From a virus: DNA of 23,048 nucleotides. Positions 5,735 through 14,363 of the stretch are shown here, piece by piece. The first letter of the stretch is position 1, and each line of letters opens with the position of its first letter. The position numbers and the translations under genes were made by a program. Below the pieces are notes generated by a model. That model was not told the origin of the DNA and searched no databases. It worked only from the letters and a program-made list of their open reading frames with translations. The DNA lies in IMG/VR virus record IMGVR_UViG_3300005100_000001, positions 1-23,048 of that record; one strand, given 5' to 3'.

Positions 5735-7144
5735 ATGCCAACCGCAAAAATCACAAAAACCAATAAAAAACAAGCGGCAGCCACGAAAGAATCTGGGGAA
5801 GTGTATATATCTTCAACAGGTAATTATTATAAATCTCCTGATATATCAGCCGACCAAATCAGGGATTATGAAAAGAATGTGTACCTGTCCGGGCTCATTC
5901 TCACACAGATAAACTTATTATTTTGCGATAAATACACCATCACAGTCCTTGACAAATCAGGTACACAAGATGAAAAGGTTGCACTTGACATAACGAAAAT
6001 GTGCGACGCACCAGATGTTAGATTATGGCCAAAAATCCAAATAGCATGGGTAGAGGAATTCAAATATGGAACTGCGCTTTTCAATGATGTTTGGAATTAT
6101 GACCAGACAGGGGTGTATCAATTACAAAAACTCAGGCATCTCCACTCTAAATCTTTTGATACTGCTCCACTTGATAATAAAAAAATATACTCTCAACTAT
6201 TACAGGGTATAACGCTGAATGCTGCTGGTGAAATCCAATATTATCAAACCAATTCAGGCAAACCAAAAAAGATTGATAATGTATGTATGATAAAAAACCC
6301 TACAAGCACTGAACTGGCCGGTGAATCCACAGTCTTACCCATAATCCCAATAATATCCATGCTGAAATTCGGTTGGGATACGCAGATGCAGCAGGCCAAC
6401 CGGACCGGCGCAAAGATTTTATTTTTGAAAGTAACAGAACCGCAGGCTGCGAGTGAACAAAATGGAAATTTTTCAGACGTTGAATTTGCTGAAAATATTT
6501 TAATGAATTGGGGTAAAAATACCAGTTTTGTTTTGCGGGAAAATATGGAAATCATTGACCCGCATATTAAAGATGATTCAAATGTACTTGAAATCATTGC
6601 AGCATTAAACCAGATGTTGATTGATTACGTTTCCCCTATCAACCTCCTCACAGCAGCGGATGATTCAGCTAAATTAGGCGGGTCTGACAGTCAACGCATG
6701 GATTTGATACTGCGCTATATCCGCACAGTCCACAATTGGCTAGAGGAAGCATTTGAACAATTATTACAGAAATACCTTGACGTAAATGGATACGATGGAT
6801 ATACAGTCAATATCCACATCCCTAAACCTGAAATCAATACATCTGAAATAGACATCAGGCGGGCAGAGGTCGGCGCAGCTAATAAAGCACTCACACAAAA
6901 CGAAATTAGAACATTATTAGGTGAAGATGAATTAGATGAAGAGGGCCTTACTGAATTAGAAAATTATTATAAACGAATCCAGCCAACCGCATCACCCTTT
7001 AGTTTGATGTCATCTGCAGCAGCTCCTGATCCCAAATTTCAAAATGCTGACAAAGAAATCGTCAAAGATACCACTGAAGAGCTATTGAGTGTTGGAAAAA
7101 AGTTAAGTGAGCGGTTAATTGCTGCGCTGGATAATGAATTATGA
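5735..7144 (+). CDS. Portal protein
   Basis: This 469-aa protein has the length, composition and position of a siphovirus portal (SPP1 gp6/HK97-like or DUF935-like group). The N-terminus (1-35) is basic and low-complexity. The middle carries the wing and stem regions. Around residues 310-330 is a loop-and-helix segment (TAADDSAKLGGSDSQRMD) typical of portals just before the long C-terminal helices, and 'NKALTQNEIRTLLGEDEL' near 390-410 resembles the 'G.ls.nEiR...gl' segment widely found in phage portals. Portals form the dodecameric DNA channel at one capsid vertex and bind terminase. The stop overlaps the next start (TTATGA). The ribosome binding site is weak. Confidence 0.88.
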   Translation: MPTAKITKTNKKQAAATKESGEVYISSTGNYYKSPDISADQIRDYEKNVYLSGLILTQINLLFCDKYTITVLDKSGTQDEKVALDITKMCDAPDVRLWPKIQIAWVEEFKYGTALFNDVWNYDQTGVYQLQKLRHLHSKSFDTAPLDNKKIYSQLLQGITLNAAGEIQYYQTNSGKPKKIDNVCMIKNPTSTELAGESTVLPIIPIISMLKFGWDTQMQQANRTGAKILFLKVTEPQAASEQNGNFSDVEFAENILMNWGKNTSFVLRENMEIIDPHIKDDSNVLEIIAALNQMLIDYVSPINLLTAADDSAKLGGSDSQRMDLILRYIRTVHNWLEEAFEQLLQKYLDVNGYDGYTVNIHIPKPEINTSEIDIRRAEVGAANKALTQNEIRTLLGEDELDEEGLTELENYYKRIQPTASPFSLMSSAAAPDPKFQNADKEIVKDTTEELLSVGKKLSERLIAALDNEL

Positions 7145-7791
7145 AACCCGATACTCGAAAAGCTATAGACCTGGCAATTGACGATTATAATGAAGATATA
7201 ATCACAGCGTTAACCGGGGTGGTTGTCACTGCTCATGTTGCTGGTGATTTGATAGCGCATAAAGATTTAGGGTTGCCTGTTATTGAATTGAGAGTGCAGG
7301 AATCTGCATTAGAGTTCGGGAAAGAGTATAGTAAATTATTGAGAGATGAAGGAGCCAGCATCATCCAGGGTAAAAAAATCCCTTGGCTTGCAGAACATAC
7401 CGAGCATACCAGGCAACAGGTATATGACATTGTTGAGACTGGATTGAAAGAAGGTAAACCTGTTGCAAGTATTGGCGGTAAAACAGGAGTTCCCGGCACT
7501 GTTGCAGACGATTTAAAACAGCTTGCAATCAGAGATAAAGATTATGAATTTGTACGCATTGCACGTACAGAAACGGCCCGGATACAAAACCAGGGAACGT
7601 TGAATCGATATGCAGAAAACGACATCACGCACGTAGATGTTCATGACGGTTTAGATTTTGATGAAGCGTGCCGGGCTGCTAATGGTCAAGTATGGACAGT
7701 TGAATATGCTAAAAGTCATGAACTTGAGCACCCAAATTGCACACGGTCATTCAGTCCCGTTATACCCGACAATTGGGAACCGCCTAAATAA
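7141..7791 (+). CDS. MuF/SPP1 gp7-like minor head protein
   Basis: The 216-aa protein starts inside the portal stop and contains the 'phage head morphogenesis' domain of the Mu F family at about residues 75-205. Recognisable pieces are the long helix before VYDIVETGLKEGKPV, the IARTETARIQNQG segment (RTE motif nearly invariant in this family), and a C-terminal part with HVDVHDGLDFDEAC, WTVEYAKSHELEHPNCTRSF and a terminal Pro-rich tail, matching the usual 'D..D..C...G......E....HPnCrC' ending. These proteins are internal or vertex head components that aid portal incorporation and DNA ejection. The next gene on the other strand overlaps its end by eight bases. Confidence 0.88.
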   Translation: MKPDTRKAIDLAIDDYNEDIITALTGVVVTAHVAGDLIAHKDLGLPVIELRVQESALEFGKEYSKLLRDEGASIIQGKKIPWLAEHTEHTRQQVYDIVETGLKEGKPVASIGGKTGVPGTVADDLKQLAIRDKDYEFVRIARTETARIQNQGTLNRYAENDITHVDVHDGLDFDEACRAANGQVWTVEYAKSHELEHPNCTRSFSPVIPDNWEPPK

Positions 7792-7969
7792 TCATCTCTT
7801 GGTCTGTCATGTGCCTATCACCAGGAGTAATTAACATAGTGTTCGGAAGTAAATAATTATGTGGTTTATAAAAATTGTGCCAGTTTTTAAGAAGCATTTG
7901 AGTGTATTCAATATCAGATATCGAAGGGTCAGTCACTTTAATAAAAATCTCATTTGAATTTGTACCCAT
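7784..7969 (-). CDS. 61-aa inverted portal-like fragment
   Basis: This minus-strand ORF resembles an internal part of the portal. IFIKVTDP...SISDIEY, LLKNW and LITP compare with portal residues about 227-275: ILFLKVTEP...NFSDVEF, ILMNW and IIDP. The order of these motifs and their spacing are similar, apart from a six-residue gap, while the DNA is clearly diverged. It may be a remnant of a second portal gene left by recombination, or a small functional paralogue. It has a weak GGGT site before its ATG and sits convergent to the MuF-like gene and divergent from the protease gene. Confidence 0.5.
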   Translation of the reverse strand: MGTNSNEIFIKVTDPSISDIEYTQMLLKNWHNFYKPHNYLLPNTMLITPGDRHMTDQEMII

Positions 7970-8027
7970 AAATTTACCCTAATATAATATTAACTTCATC
8001 ATATAAATAAAGTAAGGAAATGATACA
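7970..8027 (+). promoter_or_regulatory. Intergenic promoter and RBS for the protease/scaffold gene
   Basis: AT-rich sequence with a TATATAAATA-like run at about 8000-8010 is followed by AGGAAATGAT close to the ATG at 8028, which partly matches GGAGGTGAT. It separates divergent genes, so it may hold promoters for both. Confidence 0.35.
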
Positions 8028-9407
8028 ATGGAATTATCACCAGCAGAAAGTCCAAACGAATTTAGATTTGATGGCGCAATATTGAATAATATGGGTTCAA
8101 TCATCAAGATAAGGAATGTATATCTCTATATTGAACCAGAAGATCAAAACAATGAACAAATTATAAACGATAAAATCTCATCTGAATTTGGATATAGCGG
8201 TGTCGGTACAAATTACATTTACCCTTATAATCCTTCCTTGAAAATTGGGGACGAAATATCCAGTGACATTGAACCTCTTAACACAATTACAATTCTCGTT
8301 TCGTCTTTGGAATCTGATATATTCACATCAGCTAAAAGTGATACATCCGATTGGATACCTGTCGCAGCAGCTGGCCAGCCGTCATTTATAATGGCTTTAA
8401 AATCAGGTGCGGTTACACCAAAACTAACGGAACAAAAATTTACAATCACTGAGGATGCATTAAAAAACAGCGTAGATTCATGGAAGGATGGATATGTCAA
8501 TGTCAATCATAGCATAGGTGGAAAAAGTAATAATTTCAAAATCAAGGATGCTAAGTATGAAAAAGGGTTATTATATCATCAATTTGCCCCTGAAACGGCA
8601 GAATTCATACGTAATGAATCATCGTCGGGAACCAGTATTGAAATTAAACCACTCAAAATCAAAGATAAACAAGTAGTTGAATTAAGAGGAAAAGGATTAT
8701 CTGTATTATATCCACCATCAAAACCAGCATGCACACCAGAAATGGGATGCAGTTCACTATCACCTTCAAATAATCAAATATTTCAAGATACACAAAATTC
8801 AATTCAAACGATATTCACTAAATTAGCTGATAAGCTAAAATCACATTCACCCGGGTCAAACCCGGTTGAGGAACAGACGGGTAATGTTGGCGTATTAGCC
8901 AGTTCCAGAAACCCAAACCTAAACGTGGAGGTAAATAAAATGGACGACATCGAAAGACTAACATCTGAAAAGATCGCAGTCGAGAAAAGCAGAGATGAGG
9001 CGTTGACGGAAATAGAAACCCTGAAATCCTCACTTACAGAGACGGAAAGTGCTCTTACAGAAAAGGACACAGCCATCTCAGATAAGGATATCCTTATCGC
9101 AGAACAGACCGAACAGCTCAAAGCATATCAAGATACAGAAGCTGCAGCTGCAGAGAAATTGAAAGATGATCAGTGGGAAACCCTTAAATCCAGTATTCCA
9201 CCTGGCAAAATCCATGAGAAAGAGGATGAAGCTAATATGAAACAGGAATTCATGAATGATCCCGCAGCATTTTCCGTGAAAATGGTATCCTGGGATCGGG
9301 AAGACCCGCGCGGTGAATCCGGTGCAGAGTTCACAGAAGATGAAGATTCCAAGTCCGGCGCAACCACTGGTGTGTATACACCCGGTAAAGGCTATGAGGT
9401 GGTCTAA
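8028..9407 (+). CDS. Prohead protease fused to C-terminal scaffold domain
   Basis: The 459-aa protein has a likely protease half (about residues 110-245) and a scaffold half (about 305-425). In the first, VNVNHSIGG (His 161) and SSGTSIEIKP (Ser 203) are placed like the catalytic His and Ser of phage maturation proteases, with a beta-rich segment between. The second is highly charged and coiled-coil-like (ERLTSEKIAVEKSRDEALTE and following), typical of phage scaffolds. The order portal, MuF, protease/scaffold, decoration, capsid is the usual one. An internal in-frame ATG at 8940 with a strong RBS would make the scaffold alone. The first 100 residues match nothing I recognise. Which serine-protease clan it belongs to cannot be decided here. 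Confidence 0.75.
   Translation: MELSPAESPNEFRFDGAILNNMGSIIKIRNVYLYIEPEDQNNEQIINDKISSEFGYSGVGTNYIYPYNPSLKIGDEISSDIEPLNTITILVSSLESDIFTSAKSDTSDWIPVAAAGQPSFIMALKSGAVTPKLTEQKFTITEDALKNSVDSWKDGYVNVNHSIGGKSNNFKIKDAKYEKGLLYHQFAPETAEFIRNESSSGTSIEIKPLKIKDKQVVELRGKGLSVLYPPSKPACTPEMGCSSLSPSNNQIFQDTQNSIQTIFTKLADKLKSHSPGSNPVEEQTGNVGVLASSRNPNLNVEVNKMDDIERLTSEKIAVEKSRDEALTEIETLKSSLTETESALTEKDTAISDKDILIAEQTEQLKAYQDTEAAAAEKLKDDQWETLKSSIPPGKIHEKEDEANMKQEFMNDPAAFSVKMVSWDREDPRGESGAEFTEDEDSKSGATTGVYTPGKGYEVV
8927..8932 (+). promoter_or_regulatory. Internal ribosome binding site for a nested scaffold start
   Basis: GGAGGT at 8927-8932 is a full archaeal Shine-Dalgarno lying seven bases before the in-frame ATG at 8940. 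It is the strongest such site in this gene, stronger than the one at the gene's own start. Confidence 0.65.
8940..9407 (+). CDS. Nested scaffold protein (155 aa), in frame within the protease gene
   Basis: Translation from ATG 8940 (residue 305 of the long protein) gives a 155-aa acidic, coiled-coil protein beginning MDDIERLTSEKIAVEKSRDE. An upstream GGAGGT with seven-base spacing supports initiation here. The arrangement mirrors phage lambda, where gene C encodes the protease and the internal in-frame start Nu3 gives the abundant scaffold. The excess free scaffold would assemble the capsid shell, while the fused form brings in the protease. C-terminal residues (about 110-155) are acidic and Gly-rich and may bind the capsid protein. 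Confidence 0.65.
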   Translation: MDDIERLTSEKIAVEKSRDEALTEIETLKSSLTETESALTEKDTAISDKDILIAEQTEQLKAYQDTEAAAAEKLKDDQWETLKSSIPPGKIHEKEDEANMKQEFMNDPAAFSVKMVSWDREDPRGESGAEFTEDEDSKSGATTGVYTPGKGYEVV

Positions 9408-9857
9408 ATGACAAACATAGGATTCCAGCCAGCCGCTAATGATGTGGTGCAGGCATTCGCACGAGCACCCGAACAACTCCGGATAGGTCCTAATGCAACC
9501 GCTGCAGCAATGCTCCCTGGAGTTGCCGTTGAGTTTGACACTACTGATAATGAAGTCAAGGAATGCAGTGCAGGTGGCGCAGCTATTGGCATATTGGGAT
9601 ATGCAGAAGCAAACCCTAACTTTAAGCCCGCTACGCAATTAACCGCATATGCAATCGGTGACTCTGTACCTGTTTATAACGGTCCAGGTCGTGTGCTTGC
9701 ATACCTCACCGAAACGGTTGTAAAAGGTGAAGCATTAATCCTTTCAGCAAATGGACAGTTTGGTAAGAGAGCTGCTGCCGTTGATGGGCATTGTGCAACT
9801 GTTGCACAGTCGAGAACCGGTATAGGTCGTGCCTGGATTAATCTCACAGGAGTGTGA
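9408..9857 (+). CDS. Capsid decoration-like protein (DUF2190 / cement type)
   Basis: The 149-aa protein starts directly after the protease stop. It is beta-rich with many small residues, and contains AIGILGYAEANPNFKPATQL, YAIGDSVPVYNGPGRV and a C-terminal GIGRAWINL segment. Such a pattern (a short protein with 'G.a....a.G..v.v' strands, immediately before the major capsid gene) fits head decoration or structural cement proteins that stabilise HK97-type shells. Its stop overlaps the spacer before the capsid gene. Family inferred from pattern and place. Confidence 0.7.
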   Translation: MTNIGFQPAANDVVQAFARAPEQLRIGPNATAAAMLPGVAVEFDTTDNEVKECSAGGAAIGILGYAEANPNFKPATQLTAYAIGDSVPVYNGPGRVLAYLTETVVKGEALILSANGQFGKRAAAVDGHCATVAQSRTGIGRAWINLTGV

Positions 9858-9862
9858 TTATT

Positions 9863-10750
9863 ATGGTAAGCGCATTAGAGAAAATCGGGAAATATCTCGA
9901 TAGAGAAATAGTTCCAGTCCTGCAGGGAGATAGTATTATCAGGAAACTGATTCCACTCAATACTGAACTGAGCGGTAAAGGTATTGGCTTAACTGCTGTT
10001 GAAACATTCAACTACGCAGCTACAGGCGGCGCATCAACTGACTATATGATTCATGAAAGTCAGGCCGGAACGATGGACGTCACAAGCGATGTTCTAAAAA
10101 TCCCAGTCCAGCAACAGGAAATCACAATTGATGCCCGGACCTGGAAAATGATGACTGCTAATGGCACAAACATTGAATCAGATGCATCTGCAGAGATGGC
10201 TGCTAATATTTCAGTTGAACAGGATACCAATGGTATCGCTGGATGGAAACCTAACGGTACAGACGTGGAAATAGACGGATTATATTCCGTTGCAGGAAAT
10301 ACATATAGTGGTGCCAGTTTCGCTACATATGGTAATGCTATAGCTGCTGTAGCAGGTGCAAAGAAACTCTTGAAAGCGGATAACATCCGATCACCTGCAT
10401 ATAATCTTACCCTAAACGGTGACCAGTTCGCAGAACTTGACGCCAGCGAATCCACAAGCGGGATTGAAGAATGGGGTAAAGTTGAGAGAATGCTGGGTGA
10501 AGGCGGTGCAATCTTTGAATCTAATGATTTGGCGACAAGTACAGGCATGGTAACACCAATTGCCAGTCAAGAGAATAAAAGGTTCTTTGACTTGATTGAA
10601 GCTCAGGCACCCACAAACCGCGTTTTCGTGATTGGTGACCCTGAAACCAGCCCAGTCCATATTCGGCAGGTCGCAGCGTTCACTCAAAGATATAAGCACC
10701 TTGACTCCAGTGACCTGGACCCCTGTGTCTGTTCAGTAATAAGTATCTAA
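9863..10750 (+). CDS. Major capsid protein, HK97 fold
   Basis: I choose ATG 9863 since AGGAG (9848-9852) is ten bases away; a GTG at 9854 is only one base from it. The 295-aa protein has the features of a small HK97-type shell subunit: an N-terminal helix (LEKIGKYLDREIVPVLQGDS), a long stretch with IPVQQQEITIDARTWKMM typical of the E-loop and spine-helix region, a P-domain with a mixed helix/strand pattern and AYNLTLNGDQFAEL, and a C-terminal A-domain with RVFVIGDPETSPVHIRQVAA. Location after the scaffold and decoration genes supports it. No separate N-terminal delta domain is visible, consistent with a separate scaffold. Confidence 0.88.
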   Translation: MVSALEKIGKYLDREIVPVLQGDSIIRKLIPLNTELSGKGIGLTAVETFNYAATGGASTDYMIHESQAGTMDVTSDVLKIPVQQQEITIDARTWKMMTANGTNIESDASAEMAANISVEQDTNGIAGWKPNGTDVEIDGLYSVAGNTYSGASFATYGNAIAAVAGAKKLLKADNIRSPAYNLTLNGDQFAELDASESTSGIEEWGKVERMLGEGGAIFESNDLATSTGMVTPIASQENKRFFDLIEAQAPTNRVFVIGDPETSPVHIRQVAAFTQRYKHLDSSDLDPCVCSVISI

Positions 10751-10763
10751 GCAGGTGGAAACG

Positions 10764-11021
10764 ATGAAATTCATTAGCAAAATGAATAGAATAGATTGGG
10801 TTGGTAATCCCGGCCCGGTCATTCGTCGAGGTGAAGAGATTGAAATGGATGAATGTGACCAGACTGATACATGGCTCCAGATGGGATATGTTTCTATCAA
10901 GCAGCCGAGTGTATCTTTATCTGAATCAGATTCCAAACATAAACCCAAACCCAAACCTGCGCTAGATTCTAAAAGCAATAAAATAGCAGACGCAGAAACC
11001 GGACCAGTAAAAACCCCCTGA
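10764..11021 (+). CDS. Small virion-associated protein with Lys/Pro-rich tail
   Basis: AGGTGG at 10753-10758 lies five bases before ATG 10764, so this start is preferred to GTG 10755. The 85-aa product has a compact N-terminal half (residues 1-50, ISKMNRIDWVGNPGPVIRRG, WLQMGYVSIKQ) and a low-complexity C-terminal tail with Lys-Pro repeats. It is the last gene before the head-module terminator. It may be a minor head or neck component. I do not recognise the family. Confidence 0.6.
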   Translation: MKFISKMNRIDWVGNPGPVIRRGEEIEMDECDQTDTWLQMGYVSIKQPSVSLSESDSKHKPKPKPALDSKSNKIADAETGPVKTP

Positions 11022-11038
11022 GGTGTTACGGCACCTCA
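11019..11038 (+). terminator. Terminator-like hairpin after the head module
   Basis: TGAGGTG (11019-11025) pairs with CACCTCA (11032-11038) around TTACGG, overlapping the stop of the preceding gene and followed by CCCCTTTATTTATAT. A T-rich tail after a perfect seven-pair stem fits a terminator. The following gene begins 34 bases later. Confidence 0.55.
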
Positions 11039-11071
11039 CCCCTTTATTTATATTGATACGGAGAATCTAAA

Positions 11072-13612
11072 ATGGCAAGCTTCACCTTAGTTAATAATCT
11101 TGAAAGTTTAGTAGTGGATAACCCATTAACAGCAACCGCCACCACACTTAATGTAAATCCAGGTGATGGTGTTAATTTTCCCTCTACATTTCCATATAGG
11201 TTAACGATTTGGGATGATGTAACATATCCAGACCCTTCCGATGATCCCAATGCTGAGATTGTGGAAGTTATTAACAGGACAGTAGACGCACTCAACATCA
11301 CTCGAGGACACGAGGGCACTACTGGTGTAGTGCATGCTTCAAGTTCAAGAGTAGCCATGCTCATCACTGCTGGTATGTTCAACGATGCAGTCTATGGAAT
11401 TACCACAAAACTTGACAATATTGAACCTGGCGCCGATGTTTCCGCAAATAACCCCCCTCAGGCGCATGCTGATTCGCATACGAATAGTACTGATGATGTT
11501 CAAGATGCTACATCTACACAAAAAGGTCTTGCCACATCTACACAAATCACAAAACTTGATGGTGTTGAGGCTGGAGCTGAAGCAAACAATATTTTTGATA
11601 CTGATGCCACTGATTTAACAGATGGGGGAGAAACCACATTACACAGTCATGCAGGCGGTAGTGGTGCAGTAGATTCAGTATTTGGTAGAACTGGTGTAGT
11701 TGTTGCAGCGCAGGATGATTATGATCATTCTCAATTAGATACAATTGGTGCAGACGATCATCATAATGAAAGTCACAATATTGTAAGCCATTCTGATACT
11801 GACGCCACAGGTGCTGAACTCAATACCTTAACAGACGGCAGTAATGCTGATAGTTTGCATAGTCATAGTGGTTCAGGTGCTGGCGACATGACCATGGCCG
11901 TCTATGATGTAAACGGTAATGGTATTGTGGACAATTCTGAGGCATTACAGGACGGTGTTGGTACAAAGACGTATTCAGACATATCAACTGAAATAGATAG
12001 TGATATATCAACTCATACGACAGATAGTGACGCACATCATACAGAGATTCACACAATTGTATCTCATGATACGGTAGTGACTGGTGCACAATTAGACGCT
12101 GATCATACAAAACTGTCAGGAGTTGAAACAGGTGCAGACGTTACTGCAGACAATCCCCCTCAAGCACACGCAGCATCACACGTAAATGGTACAGACGACA
12201 TCCAAAACGCTACAAATGCAGTAAAAGGATTGGCGACTGCTGCTCATATAACTGCGGTTGAAGCCAATACAGCTAAAACTACCAATTCAACGCATACTGG
12301 TGACGTTATTGGTTCGGGTGCATTGACATTAGAAGATGTAGCAATTTCAAATAAAACATTAGTAACAGCGGTTGGTGCAGACCATGTATTAATCGGTGAT
12401 TCAAGTGATTCAGATAATCTCAAAAAGGCATTAATTTCAGATTTTGCAAGTGCCGGCGGTGATATGTCCGCAGCCGTATATGACCCAAATACTATTGCTG
12501 ATGATGCATTTGACATGACTAATATGGTTGAGGGTGCATCACATAAAATCTTATCAAGTACTGAACGTATGAAACTTACTTCGGTTGCCCCTAATGCAGA
12601 CGTTACGGGTGATAATCCCCCCCAGGCACACGATTTATCAGGATCACTACATAATAACACATTACTCGCAGCACTGAATACTAAAATCACAGACGCTACA
12701 CTCATCGACACTGGAGATGCCAGACTTAGCGATAGCAGAACTCCAACTGCACATACTGTTTCACATCAAAATGGTGGTTCTGACGAACTTAATGTAACCG
12801 GATTATCTGGACTATTGGCCGACTCACAAACACCACTCACACACGATCTTAACTCGCATGGTTCATGTACGTTAGCTGAACTCTCTGCAGACGTCAGCGA
12901 TGCAACGCTGATTGATACAGCAGATTCACGTCTTAGTGATGATAGAAACCCCACAGCACATGCAGCAGAGCACACTGATGGCACAGATGATATTCAATCT
13001 GCAACGAATGCACAGAAAGGTGTAGCAACTGCAGCACACATCACGAAACTTGAAGGTATCGATACAGGTGCAGATGTAACAGGTAGTAATCCACCACAAG
13101 CTCATGATTTAGATTCACATAACGCTTGTACTTTGGCTGAATTATCAGCTGATATAATTGATGCTACATTAGCAAGCACAGCGGGCACTGAAACCCTCAC
13201 AAATAAAATAATTGAACTTGATGATGCTTTAGGAACCAACCTCACATATGAAGGAATCACCATTGATGATACAGTGGGCGAGGCAGTGGTGTTTGGTAAT
13301 TTATTATATATGAAATCAGACGGTAAATGGTGGAAAGCTTCTAGTGCTGTAGCCAGTGGTGCAGAATTCCCTGTAACAGCAATGGCCGTGGCAACTATCG
13401 CAGCGGATGGCGCAGGCAAACTTTTGTTACAGGGCACTGTAAGAAATGATAGTTGGAACTTTACGACACTTGGAAAAGTATATTGTGGTGTAGATGTACC
13501 TACCCATACCCAACCAACCACATCAGGACATACCGTACAGATAGTTGGTGTAAGTTTAGATGCAGATAGAATGTATTTTAATCCAGATAATACATATGTG
13601 GAGTTAGCTTAA
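11072..13612 (+). CDS. Tail/side fibre with internal repeats (846 aa)
   Basis: The N-terminal part (about 1-120) reads like the virion-anchoring region of phage fibres, including NITRGHEGTTGVVHASSSRV ahead of an Ala/Ile-rich helix. The middle has repeats with KL(D/S)G(V/I)E-G-ADV followed by NPPQAH; four copies lie near 11427, 12127, 12595 and 13066. Other repeated modules are GTDDIQ-ATNA-KG(L/V)AT and LIDT-D-RLSD-R-PTAH. His-rich repeats of this kind are common in trimeric fibre shafts and may bind metal. The C-terminal 100 residues (from MKSDGKWWKAS) form a likely globular tip, with the 'lG.vY.gvd.Pt.t.Pt.sGh.vqivG' pattern common to phage fibres. It is probably a host-recognition fibre. 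Confidence 0.8.
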   Translation: MASFTLVNNLESLVVDNPLTATATTLNVNPGDGVNFPSTFPYRLTIWDDVTYPDPSDDPNAEIVEVINRTVDALNITRGHEGTTGVVHASSSRVAMLITAGMFNDAVYGITTKLDNIEPGADVSANNPPQAHADSHTNSTDDVQDATSTQKGLATSTQITKLDGVEAGAEANNIFDTDATDLTDGGETTLHSHAGGSGAVDSVFGRTGVVVAAQDDYDHSQLDTIGADDHHNESHNIVSHSDTDATGAELNTLTDGSNADSLHSHSGSGAGDMTMAVYDVNGNGIVDNSEALQDGVGTKTYSDISTEIDSDISTHTTDSDAHHTEIHTIVSHDTVVTGAQLDADHTKLSGVETGADVTADNPPQAHAASHVNGTDDIQNATNAVKGLATAAHITAVEANTAKTTNSTHTGDVIGSGALTLEDVAISNKTLVTAVGADHVLIGDSSDSDNLKKALISDFASAGGDMSAAVYDPNTIADDAFDMTNMVEGASHKILSSTERMKLTSVAPNADVTGDNPPQAHDLSGSLHNNTLLAALNTKITDATLIDTGDARLSDSRTPTAHTVSHQNGGSDELNVTGLSGLLADSQTPLTHDLNSHGSCTLAELSADVSDATLIDTADSRLSDDRNPTAHAAEHTDGTDDIQSATNAQKGVATAAHITKLEGIDTGADVTGSNPPQAHDLDSHNACTLAELSADIIDATLASTAGTETLTNKIIELDDALGTNLTYEGITIDDTVGEAVVFGNLLYMKSDGKWWKASSAVASGAEFPVTAMAVATIAADGAGKLLLQGTVRNDSWNFTTLGKVYCGVDVPTHTQPTTSGHTVQIVGVSLDADRMYFNPDNTYVELA

Positions 13613-14196
13613 TGGCATGCGATAATGTATTTGATAGTTATCCTGTATCAGATTGGGATTCTAGTGAAACATTAAATTCAGCGGATGATTCAGTTGGGCA
13701 AGCGTTTGTATCACCCGCAGTTACTACAAATCTATGCAAAGTTGAATTTTACACAAGAGTATATGTTAATGATCACTCAAAAACAATTCAAGCCAGACTT
13801 TATGCTTGTACAGGAACTCCTGGAACTGATGGAGTACCTACTGGTTCTGCATTGGCAGTATCAGCTGAAGTAGTCCTGACTTCACCTGAGTTATCATACA
13901 GTGTTAAAAGCTTCGATATTTCATACAGTCTTGCTGCAAGTACAAATTATTGCATTTTGTTGTGGTGCAATGCGAGTGGTACATCGGATATCATTAGAGT
14001 TGGTACGGATGCTTCATCACCTACACATGCTGGCAACAATTTTAGAAACGGAGTCCAACTTGCAAAGGATACAATTTTTTATTTATATTCTGATGAATCT
14101 ACAAGTGGATGGACAGGTACAATTAATGGAATAACTGATCCTTCACACATTAATGGAATATCGGTTGCTAATATATCAAAGGTGAACGGGTTATGA
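13612..14196 (+). CDS. Beta-sandwich surface protein, probable receptor-binding component
   Basis: The ATG overlaps the fibre stop (TAATG). The 194-aa protein is rich in Ser, Thr, Gly and beta strands. SVGQAFVSPAV, a strand with IQARLYACTGTPGTDGVPTG, and then SLAASTNYCILLWCNAS resemble the 'choice-of-anchor R'-type jelly-roll often found in surface and fibre proteins. A similar 'VGQ-F' plus strand pattern is seen in the large Gly-rich protein encoded at 19966. It is probably a fibre-associated receptor-binding protein. No enzymatic motif is seen. Confidence 0.6.
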   Translation: MACDNVFDSYPVSDWDSSETLNSADDSVGQAFVSPAVTTNLCKVEFYTRVYVNDHSKTIQARLYACTGTPGTDGVPTGSALAVSAEVVLTSPELSYSVKSFDISYSLAASTNYCILLWCNASGTSDIIRVGTDASSPTHAGNNFRNGVQLAKDTIFYLYSDESTSGWTGTINGITDPSHINGISVANISKVNGL

Positions 14197-14360
14197 CATT
14201 CGGAAGTTTCAAATTCAATCAATCAAAATACAATGCACCGTTTGTGTACACAAGCTGGATTCCTCCGGTTACATTACCACCAGCGAGTCGCACAATATTT
14301 GTATTGAATGAATGCCGAATATATCACGTTAGAGAAAATGGATGTTGTGATAGGAGATAA
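14193..14360 (+). CDS. 55-aa virion-associated small protein
   Basis: ATG 14193 overlaps the previous stop (ATGA) and has GGTGA at 14181-14185. The protein is MTFGSFKFNQSKYNAPFVYT, then a WIPPVTLPPASRT segment, and a charged end with C-C near the C-terminus. The 'FGSFKFNQ.KYN' N-terminus resembles small proteins located between fibre and connector genes of other siphoviruses. Its AGGAG-containing end also serves as RBS for the next gene. The function is unknown. Confidence 0.6.
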   Translation: MTFGSFKFNQSKYNAPFVYTSWIPPVTLPPASRTIFVLNECRIYHVRENGCCDRR

Positions 14361-14363
14361 TCA

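Noticed and set aside
9078-9638. 186-aa minus-strand frame and other long antisense frames over the head and tail genes
   Set aside because: Each lies opposite a well-supported structural gene, lacks a convincing RBS and shows biased, low-quality composition.
11072-13612. CRISPR-like or tandem DNA repeat array
   Set aside because: The repeats are coding modules of a fibre protein with uneven spacing, without identical repeats and spacers.
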